From: Roseiarcus sp963794155
GTDB taxonomy: Bacteria; Pseudomonadota; Alphaproteobacteria; Rhizobiales; Beijerinckiaceae
Length of the DNA stretch: 64,000 nucleotides
Direction of reading: 5' to 3'
NCBI GenBank assembly: GCA_963794155.1
Contig: CAWCCX010000006.1
Span: 1-64,000 of the forward strand
Position 1 is the first letter of the stretch; every line of letters starts with the position of its first letter. The position numbers and the translations under genes are program-made. This document shows, in pieces, positions 57,801 through 64,000 of this stretch. The notes under the pieces were generated by a model. The model saw only the letters and a list, made by a program, of their open reading frames with translations. It made no database searches and had not been told where the DNA came from.

Positions 57801-59507
57801 CTATTGACGTTTGTTTGTGAACACCCCGACAAAGCCGACGCGGGCCGTGGGGTCCGTCTTCATGGCGCTTGTCAGAAGCTCCGGAACGAGCGCCGCGTCG
57901 CGCTTGTCATGGTGTTCGCGCAGCCACCCCAACAGATCATCCGCTGGACCCGAGGCGGCCAGCGCCACGATCGTGTCGGCGCCGAAAGGCGGCGTAACGC
58001 CGAGGGAGCAATGCCATTCGCCGTTTTCCGGGTTCGGACAATGCGCGGTCACTCCAGGCGCGCTAGGGTAGAGCATCTGCACGGTCGCGTCCGCGGCGAC
58101 GTTGAAGACGACCAAGCGCTGATCAGCGATCTCGTCGATCTCGACTCGCGCCTGGTCGCCGGAGGTCAACAATTGGCCTTCGGTCGCGAGTCGCATGGGA
58201 AGGTTGCGATTTTCCGCGATCTCGCGCAATCGCTTCACCACCCATGTCCGGTCGATGACGCCGCCGATCAGAGAACCGTCGACGAACTCCATCACAAGAT
58301 CGCCTCGAGACAGAGCCTCGCTCTTGGCGACGTCCCAGACGAGATCGGCGCCATCGACCGTCGGCGATCTCGCGAAGGGCGCATTCCCCTTCTCAATCGT
58401 CCCCCATCGGTCCTCCGCTCCATCGATCATTGCGACGCTGACCGCGTCAGCTCGCGCGTCGATCGCCTCCTGCCGAGGCGTATCGACCGGCGAGAACCCG
58501 CGTACTTTCGGCGGCGCGGGCGAGGCCAAGGCGCTGGCAAATGTCAAAACCGGCTTGCCGTATACGGAAGGATCCGGGCTCTGCGGCTCGACCTGAATCA
58601 ATTGGCGATCCTGGGTCGCGTGCCGGACGTTGGGCTTCAAATAATCGTAGAGCGCTTGGCGCGTAACGACCCCGTCCTTGGCCGAATCTCCGCGAAGAGC
58701 GCGAGCGAGAAAATAGCTGAGCGCCCCCCGCGGCGCTCCGGGCACAAGGCCATCGGTTTCCGGAACGACCGATTTGCTTGTCGCGCCAGCCAGAAAGGTG
58801 ACATGGGGCATCAAGGCTACGCTGGCCCGCGCTTCCTTGTCGGTCATGGGAATGCCAACAAATTGCTCGCGCCCGCTTTCCCCGGCTCGGATCTCATCGG
58901 CGCTGGCGCGCAAAACCCGCGTCCGCATCGCGCGTGTGCGGGGATCGACCTCTCGCATGCCGCCGCCGAAACACAAATCCACGATGACGAGCGCATCGAC
59001 GCCCTTCGCGTCAAGCCGCGACAGCCACGCCCGCATTTCCGGATTCACGATGATTTCGCCGGCGCCCGCGCCGCTATAGTTGAATGCAGAGAGCACGATC
59101 TGCTCGTTGACGCCGTTGGCATCGATGCCTTGCCAATGCGGGTATTCCGGAATCTGCATGCCGTGTCCGGCGAATGCGAAGAGAACGAGGTCCCCGGGCC
59201 TCGAATCGGAGACGAAGGAATCCATCTGCGCCACGATCTTCGCCCGCGTCGCGTCAGCGTCGAGCAGGACGACAGGCTTAACGCCGTCCTGACTGAGCGC
59301 CGCGGCAATGTCCTCAGCGTCCGCCCGCGCGCCCTGCAACTGCCATTCTGGATCTAATCTCGAATAGACGTCGACGCCGACAACGAGCGCCCGGATCGTC
59401 CCGCCGCCCGGCGCCCGCAAGTCACCCGCCGAAACCGCGCCGACCTGTGCAAGCGTCGCGGCGGCTGTCGCCCCCGCGGCAGTCAGGAAAAGCATCAATT
59501 TGCGCAT
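57801..59507 (-). CDS. Exported caspase-like protease, stand-alone type
   Basis: A 568-residue protein. A gaaggga site precedes the ATG; a signal peptide (MRKLMLFLTAAGATAAATLA) is cut near AVSAG. The caspase domain starts IRALVVGVDVYSRLDPEWQL and has His115 in LFAFAGHGMQIPEYPHW and Cys179 in ALVIVDLCFGGGMREVDPR, with DLCFGGG instead of the DACRS/DSCxS form in its two neighbours. The C-terminal 250 residues are not a caspase: blocks include GDLVMEFVDGSLIGGVIDRT and QRLVVFNVAADATVQMLYPS and GVTPPFGADTIVALAASGPA, the last like DUF4384 domains found after caspases. It should therefore be a second, differently built periplasmic protease. Confidence 0.82.
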   Translation of the reverse strand: MRKLMLFLTAAGATAAATLAQVGAVSAGDLRAPGGGTIRALVVGVDVYSRLDPEWQLQGARADAEDIAAALSQDGVKPVVLLDADATRAKIVAQMDSFVSDSRPGDLVLFAFAGHGMQIPEYPHWQGIDANGVNEQIVLSAFNYSGAGAGEIIVNPEMRAWLSRLDAKGVDALVIVDLCFGGGMREVDPRTRAMRTRVLRASADEIRAGESGREQFVGIPMTDKEARASVALMPHVTFLAGATSKSVVPETDGLVPGAPRGALSYFLARALRGDSAKDGVVTRQALYDYLKPNVRHATQDRQLIQVEPQSPDPSVYGKPVLTFASALASPAPPKVRGFSPVDTPRQEAIDARADAVSVAMIDGAEDRWGTIEKGNAPFARSPTVDGADLVWDVAKSEALSRGDLVMEFVDGSLIGGVIDRTWVVKRLREIAENRNLPMRLATEGQLLTSGDQARVEIDEIADQRLVVFNVAADATVQMLYPSAPGVTAHCPNPENGEWHCSLGVTPPFGADTIVALAASGPADDLLGWLREHHDKRDAALVPELLTSAMKTDPTARVGFVGVFTNKRQ

Positions 59508-59536
59508 GCTCCCTTCCTGTCGCAAGCCGAAGACCA

Positions 59537-60025
59537 TCAATCCGGCGCGCCCTTGCGAAGCTGCTCGACCCGGCGGTCTAACTCCTTACGCTCTTCTTGC
59601 GACGCGGGCGGCGCAGCCCGGGAGAGAAGGGAAATGGCGGTCTCGTAGGCGTTGAGCGCCTCCTGGGATTCGCCGCGGCGGCCGTAATAATCGCCCAGCC
59701 TTTCCGCCGATCGCCAGTCGCCGCCGATCTCAATGATTCCTTCGACGAATTCGATCATCTGCTTTTGCGCGTCTCCCGGCGGAGCCGTGTCGGCCATATC
59801 AATAACCGAATTGATCTCCCGGATGCGATAGGCGTCGATGTCGAAATTGCACACGTTGTCGTCCGCGATCGCCGCCATCGCATCTTTCAATTTCTCGAAC
59901 GCCTTGTCATGGATGGCGCTTTTGAAACCGGCGATGAGCGCGCCGCAATCGGCCGCCGCGGCTGAACCCGTCAAGGCGAGGCAGGCGGCGAGCGAGGTGA
60001 GCCATCGGCTCGATCCCGCGAACAT
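59537..60025 (-). CDS. Small exported helical protein of the caspase cluster
   Basis: A 162-residue protein. The ATG at 60025 has a ggaggcccggagg site; a signal peptide (MFAGSSRWLTSLAACLALTG) is cut near SAAAA-DC. The mature part begins with ADCGALIAGFKSAIHDKAFE, has a second cysteine in DNVCNFD, and ends with two TPR-like helices (SAERLGDYYGRRGESQEALN, AYETAISLLSRAAPP) and a charged tail. It lies 29 bases upstream of the stand-alone caspase gene and is probably co-translated. It may be an inhibitor, chaperone or substrate of that protease, by position only. Confidence 0.6.
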   Translation of the reverse strand: MFAGSSRWLTSLAACLALTGSAAAADCGALIAGFKSAIHDKAFEKLKDAMAAIADDNVCNFDIDAYRIREINSVIDMADTAPPGDAQKQMIEFVEGIIEIGGDWRSAERLGDYYGRRGESQEALNAYETAISLLSRAAPPASQEERKELDRRVEQLRKGAPD

Positions 60026-60258
60026 CCTCCGGGCCTCCCCAAATTGAACCGCGGCGCTCAGTCTGAGTCTGCAGCCTGTCTGGCGATCGAGGCCGTAGAA
60101 ACCGCCTTCTCGCTCGGCGGCCGACGGAGCAGTCTTACGAGATACGATCGGCATCGTTGCCGAGACAACATAAGAATGTGAGATTTTTGCGAACGCATCT
60201 TGGGGATTTTCCCAAGCCGATCCGCCTCGCGGTCATCTGCGGGAGGCAAGACCAGGCG

Positions 60259-61566
60259 TCAATCCGACACGCGCACGGTAAAGGCGGAGTTGAGGTCGGA
60301 GGGCTGCACATTCAAGTTTCGCAGTTCTTGCAGGATGTCAAATAGAACCGCGGTCTTCTCCGCGTCCGCTGGAACGCACCAAGAGCGCCCCTCAAAGACA
60401 GCCGAAGCCAGACAACCTGGCCCGCTTCCTTCGACAATGTCGATGAGCGGTCCTTTCAGTTGGTTCGCGGCGTCGCTGAGAAACGGCACGTCATCGGTCG
60501 TGCCCCACGCTTCACCGACATATTCGAAAACGCCAAGCGGCGATCGAAGCTTGATGAACTCCAGCGTCACCTTCCCATACGGCTCGAACACGGAAGAGAA
60601 TTTCACCGACCTTGTCGGAGGTTTTGACCCGCGGGCGCTCGATGGTCCCGCCGCCGCCGAAGAGCCGCCGGAGGCCTTCGCCAAGATCGCGTCGCATCTG
60701 AGCTGCGGCGAACCGGTGGTGAAGCGTGAACTTCCAAGCGTGGGGTCGAAACACAATTTGCCGCCCGACTCGGGGATCTTGCTTGGGCTCTGCTGAGTGT
60801 TGGACGACGTTGGAGTGTTGACGGTGTTCGTGCCCGGGCTGGGTGCGGCGCCTGCGCTTGAACTCGGAACCAACTCCGCCGTAAATCCATAGTCATCGTA
60901 GAGCTGCAACCATCGGACAAATTTTGCATAGTTGCAGTTGTCGGGATTTTCAAACATTTCTTCTACAGACCAAGAGGAATTGGTGTCCCGCAATTTGTCC
61001 TCGCAAGTATAATCATAATTTTTGGCCTTTCCCAATACGTCCGAGTCGCTATGATCGTTGTCGTGGGGATGATTCCTGAACAGGGCAATGCGACCATTAT
61101 GTGAGACAGTAATGCTATCAATCACCGCATGGTACACTATCTCTCGCGGATGCGATCCGATAAGCAGCGCGAGATCCTTGAAGCTCACCGGGAAGAGCAT
61201 CCCCTCCTGAAAGCTTGTCGTGATTATGGGGTTGGCCTGGTAGCTAGAAGTAACGGTGCTGCTTAGAGAATTGGTTATCGCATAGGTCTGTTGGAGGGCG
61301 GTTTGGTGGGGTCCGAAAGTGACGGTCGGTAGACCTGTCGACAGCGCTTCAGCCTGCCCTCCGGCAATTTGCGATATGGCGACAAACGTTGGCGATTGAT
61401 GCTTGGAGATCCGAAGTACATTCAACAATGTTTCTTGATTCGAGGCGTCATGCGAGTTGACATTGCCATCATATATTCTTGAACCAAACTGATCGACGCT
61501 CGCGCAGGATCCCAGCACAATACCCAGGAAAAGTAAGGAAATTCGAGCGACGGACAGTCCCGTCAT
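60259..61566 (-). CDS. Lipoprotein heading the caspase cluster
   Basis: A 435-residue lipoprotein: the N-terminus MTGLSVARISLLFLGIVLGS is followed by Cys, giving lipobox VLGSC. The mature protein contains DASNQETLLNVLRISKHQSP, SFQEGMLFPVSFKDLALLIG, an acidic/His patch HPHDNDHSDSD, a Ser/Pro/Thr-rich linker near residue 255-285 (PSPGTNTVNTPTSSNTQ) and a C-terminal domain with EYVGEAWGTTDDVPFL. I recognise no family. It is the promoter-proximal gene of the eight on this strand (233 bases before the next). An inverted repeat overlaps its start region. Probably the outer-membrane anchor of the system. Confidence 0.65.
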   Translation of the reverse strand: MTGLSVARISLLFLGIVLGSCASVDQFGSRIYDGNVNSHDASNQETLLNVLRISKHQSPTFVAISQIAGGQAEALSTGLPTVTFGPHQTALQQTYAITNSLSSTVTSSYQANPIITTSFQEGMLFPVSFKDLALLIGSHPREIVYHAVIDSITVSHNGRIALFRNHPHDNDHSDSDVLGKAKNYDYTCEDKLRDTNSSWSVEEMFENPDNCNYAKFVRWLQLYDDYGFTAELVPSSSAGAAPSPGTNTVNTPTSSNTQQSPSKIPESGGKLCFDPTLGSSRFTTGSPQLRCDAILAKASGGSSAAAGPSSARGSKPPTRSVKFSSVFEPYGKVTLEFIKLRSPLGVFEYVGEAWGTTDDVPFLSDAANQLKGPLIDIVEGSGPGCLASAVFEGRSWCVPADAEKTAVLFDILQELRNLNVQPSDLNSAFTVRVSD

Positions 61567-61602
61567 TAACCAACCCCAGCATTCATTGCTTTTTTTGGTT
61601 AA
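61566..61602. promoter_or_regulatory. Inverted repeat in the divergent start region of the caspase cluster
   Basis: TTAACCAA (61566-61573) and TTGGTTAA (61595-61602) are a perfect 8-base inverted repeat around 21 bases, between the divergent lipoprotein and proline-rich genes. Position and symmetry suit a regulator site controlling both directions, or a hairpin over the lipoprotein start. Confidence 0.4.
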
Positions 61603-61652
61603 ATTGATATGTCCGTAGCTTGTCAACCGAGCAACCGTGGGAGGCGCTCCAA

Positions 61653-62003
61653 ATGCGTGGACAAATCAAAGCCGCAACTCGCGCGATCGCGGCGCCATCT
61701 CGCGCTCAGCAAGTCATTCTGGCGCTCGCCTTAGTCAGCGTCCAGGTTGGCTCAGGCGCGATCGAGCAAGTCCAAGCCGGGGCCCTGAGCCCCGAACAGG
61801 ATGCCGGATCAAGGATCATCGTAACGGCTCAGATTTACGCCGGAGATCCAAGTATTCCGGTACGTATTCGAGAATTGCCCGGTCCCAAGACAAATGCGAC
61901 GGTAAAGCCGGACCCTGGCAATCCCGCTCCCACCAAGGAACTGGCGCCTCCTCCGTCAACCACCGAAAACACGCCGCCGCCTGCGGCCGATAAACCGCAA
62001 TAA
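61653..62003 (+). CDS. Small exported proline-rich protein
   Basis: A 116-residue protein; the ATG at 61653 has a gggagg site 9 bases upstream, whereas the in-frame TTG at 61620 does not. A signal-type helix, AQQVILALALVSVQVGSG, is followed by a short mature domain (SRIIVTAQIYAGDPSIPVRI) and a Pro/Thr-rich tail (TKELAPPPSTTENTPPPAA). It is divergent from the lipoprotein with only 86 bases between the starts, so it may share its regulation. No recognisable family. Confidence 0.5.
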   Translation: MRGQIKAATRAIAAPSRAQQVILALALVSVQVGSGAIEQVQAGALSPEQDAGSRIIVTAQIYAGDPSIPVRIRELPGPKTNATVKPDPGNPAPTKELAPPPSTTENTPPPAADKPQ

Positions 62004-62143
62004 AAGAGTGCCAACTCATACGTTTTCTACGGCGACTCTATTACTACTATAAATATTCCAGGCTTGAAATCCGACTATATTAGCCGCAGCGCGCTCTATT
62101 GTTATAACCGACGCACGCCGAGATCAAGCGGCCTTGGCCACAA

Positions 62144-63420
62144 TCAACCGGTGGCCCTTAGCTGACGCGAAGCGCGCGAAGTTTCGCGCAGGCCTTGCTC
62201 GATATGATCGGCAAGGTAGAGCGCATCTCTCCCGACGCCGGAGAAGCGTCCTGAACCCCAGGTGTGCAGCCACGGCAGACCGACGAAATAGACGCCATCG
62301 CAATCGGTCACGCCGCGGCTGTGCTTTGGCTGTCCAACGCCGTTAAAGACCGGGACGTCGAGCCAGGAAAAATCCGGGCGGAAGCCGATGCACCAGACGA
62401 TGGCGCCGACGCCTGAGCCGTCGAGGGCGAGCGAGCCGCGCTCGACCGGCGGCGTCCATACCGGCGCGTAGACCGACGGCTCCGGGGCGTCGATTCCGGC
62501 CTCGGCGATATAGGCGTCGATCCCGGCGTTGATGCCGTTGTAGGTCCGATCGGCGTCTTCGAGGCAAAGGCCAAGATTGTCCTCGAAGTGAAGCCTTTCG
62601 CCGTCAAAGCCTTTGAGCGCGCCGTAGAGGTCCATCCCGTCGAGAGCGAACTTGCGCAGATCGATGTCGCGGCCACCGTCGCGGCCAGTCACGTAGTGGT
62701 TGGTGTTGTCGCGCACCCCCTCGCGCAACGGGTGACGGTCGACCGGCATGTCGTAATAGCCCATGTCGGCAAGCCAGGCGACGACATCGCGGCCGCGATA
62801 AAAGCGCGCGCAGCGCGGAGCGCGGCCGACCGCCAGCAGAACGCGCCGGCCCGCAAGATGCAAATCCTCGGCGATCTGCGCTCCCGACTGGCCGGCCCCG
62901 ACGACCAGCACCGCGCCCTCCGGCAACGATTGCGGATTGCGATATTGCTCGGAATGGAGCTGAACGATCGACTTCGGCAGCCGCTCGGCAAGCCGAGGGA
63001 CGATCGGCTCATGATAGCCGCCGGACGCCGCGACGACGGCGTCGGCGCGATAGGAGCCGTCGGAAGTCCGTACGTCGAAGCCGCCTTCGGCGCTGGCCGA
63101 GACGCGTTCGACCGCGACGCCCTCGCGCAGCGGCGCATCGACCGCCCTGGCAAATCCGTCGAGATATTCGACAATCTCGTCTTTCACCATGAAGCCATGC
63201 GGGTCGCCGCCGCGATAGGGTATCCCGGCAAGTCGCACTGCCAATTGGGGGTGACGAGACAGAAACTGTCCCAACGGCGCGCGCGCCAGACATGCAGCGC
63301 CCGACGCCTCTCGAACACGAGGTGTTCGATCCCGCGCGCCTTGAGGTGATAGCTGATCGAGAGGCCGGCCTGGCCGGCGCCGACCACGGCAACCGGGACA
63401 TGAGGGATCGGGTCGGGCAT
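62144..63420 (-). CDS. MSMEG_0569-family flavin-dependent oxidoreductase (one-base frameshift)
   Basis: About 425 residues if one missing C near 63220-63224 is restored. The first frame gives the FAD motif VAVVGAGQAGLSISYHLKA and WDSFCLVTPNWQCDLPGYP; the next continues GGDPHGFMVKDEIVEYLDG, VLVVGAGQSGAQIAEDLHL (NADPH motif) and GAIVWCIGFRPDFSWLD. The order matches flavin monooxygenase-like proteins named after M. smegmatis MSMEG_0569, part of a conserved cluster linked to nitrogen starvation. It follows the MSMEG_0570-like gene by 15 bases and shares its strand. The substrate is unknown. Confidence 0.8.
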
Positions 63421-63435
63421 CGTGCGCTCCTTGCC

Positions 63436-63723
63436 TTACTCTTCAAAGGCTTCGACGCTCACGCGCGCGTCCGGGCGATCGGCGAATTTCGCGCAACCCT
63501 CCTCGATGCGGGCGAGTTGTCCGAGCGCGAGCGAGCAGGCGTGACCGTACTTTTCCTTCACCCGATCGCTGGCGATATTGAGCGCGATGCGACAACGGCC
63601 AAGAAAGTCGCCCGTCGCATAGCTCGCGCCCAAACGCAGATGCTCCTTGACGACGAGCGAGGGTGAGTAGCAGGTCTCTGTGGCGCCGTCGGGCCAGAGG
63701 ATGCGAAAGCGCATTTCAGGCAT
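63436..63723 (-). CDS. MSMEG_0570-family nitrogen starvation response protein
   Basis: A 95-residue protein with the family pattern MPEMRFRILWPDGATETCYS, PSLVVKEHLRLGASY, RIALNIASDRVKEKYGHACS and a tail RVSVEAFEE. It overlaps the upstream glycosyltransferase gene by eight bases and precedes the flavin oxidoreductase, the same order as in other bacteria with this cluster. Its biochemical role is not established; the family is defined by conserved neighbourhood and induction under nitrogen limitation in cyanobacteria. Confidence 0.85.
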   Translation of the reverse strand: MPEMRFRILWPDGATETCYSPSLVVKEHLRLGASYATGDFLGRCRIALNIASDRVKEKYGHACSLALGQLARIEEGCAKFADRPDARVSVEAFEE

Positions 63724-64000
63724 GGATGGCCTGACGCAGCTTCGTGTAAATCGGCAAGTGCGCCCTTGCGGTCACGCCCCAGTCGTGGCGGTGAGCGACA
63801 AGGCGGCCACGACGGGCTAGTCGGGCGCGCATGGGCTCTGCGCTCGCGATCAGCATGGCGTCGGCGATCGAGGCAGCCCTGAACGGATCGCACCAGACGA
63901 CGTCGTCATCGTCGAGATGTTCGGTGAATGGCGCGACCTTTGACACGACGACCGGAACGCCGCAGGCCATCGCCTCGATGACCGCGAGGCCGAAGCCTTC
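63716..64000 (-). CDS. MSMEG_0565-family glycosyltransferase (C-terminal part)
   Basis: Only the last 94 residues are in the window; the gene continues to the right. The visible part starts at the edge with EGFGLAVIEAMACGVPVVVS, the conserved C-terminal nucleotide-sugar motif of GT4 (GT-B fold) transferases, and ends with a helical WGVTARAHLPIYTKLRQAI. With the 0570- and 0569-like genes downstream, it belongs to the same conserved cluster. The donor and acceptor are unknown. Confidence 0.82.
   Translation of the reverse strand, partial: EGFGLAVIEAMACGVPVVVSKVAPFTEHLDDDDVVWCDPFRAASIADAMLIASAEPMRARLARRGRLVAHRHDWGVTARAHLPIYTKLRQAIHA

Noticed and set aside
57786..59357. A 523-codon plus-strand frame
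   Set aside because: Antisense to the stand-alone caspase gene, whose signal peptide, ribosome-binding site and catalytic motifs are clear; the plus frame has no motifs.

Overview
The window reads as a chromosomal segment of a high-G+C Gram-negative alphaproteobacterium, most likely Hyphomicrobiales (Methylocystaceae/Beijerinckiaceae/Bradyrhizobium-like). This placement is an inference from gene content: ribose-type ABC cassettes, a PHA locus, a lar operon, an MSMEG_0569-type cluster, IS91 and IS630 elements, and a Rhizobiales-style palindromic repeat. No rRNA, tRNA or CRISPR array was seen.

Layout. 1-18.6 kb is a catabolic/transport island: the end of a sugar-binding protein, a Gfo/Idh/MocA oxidoreductase, a zinc alcohol dehydrogenase, and two paralogous importers. 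Each importer has a binding protein, a permease, and an unusual RbsA-RbsC-like protein fusing ATPase and permease. Between the importers lie redox enzymes (ketopantoate-reductase-like, VOC, FAD oxidoreductase, SDR) and a MetE-like enzyme. 18.9-23 kb is a patchy region with a broken IS630, DUF2237, a small cytochrome c and gene remnants. 23.7-30 kb holds an electron-transfer module: a GltD-like NADPH/Fe-S oxidoreductase, pyruvate:ferredoxin oxidoreductase (nifJ) and a dihydroorotate-dehydrogenase-like protein. 30-36.2 kb is a mobile-element and gene-remnant zone (IS91 with a tyrosine recombinase, a deleted IS630, a MITE-like element, pieces of AtzH-like, cyclase and membrane-fusion genes). 36.3-44.6 kb is a polyhydroxyalkanoate locus: AraC regulator, acyl-CoA ligase, phaC, phaZ, MaoC hydratase, phasin, acyl-CoA dehydrogenase, SnoaL-like protein. 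44.6-48.6 kb is the nickel-pincer operon larA-larC-larE-larB on the minus strand.

48.9-61.6 kb, all on the minus strand, is the most unusual part: eight genes for exported or membrane proteins, including three different caspase-like proteins (one with SEL1 repeats, one fused to a formylglycine-generating-enzyme-like domain, one stand-alone), a CHASE2 membrane sensor without an output domain, a FecR-like partner, a glycine-zipper protein, a small helical protein and a lipoprotein. It looks like an extracytoplasmic caspase system I cannot match to a described one. 62.1-64 kb begins a cluster related to mycobacterial MSMEG_0565-0570 (glycosyltransferase, nitrogen-starvation protein, flavin oxidoreductase).

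A caution for every reader: at least ten otherwise intact genes are broken by one single-base indel each, eight of them one extra base. This points to residual sequencing or assembly error more than to mass pseudogenisation; these genes are annotated across the indel.
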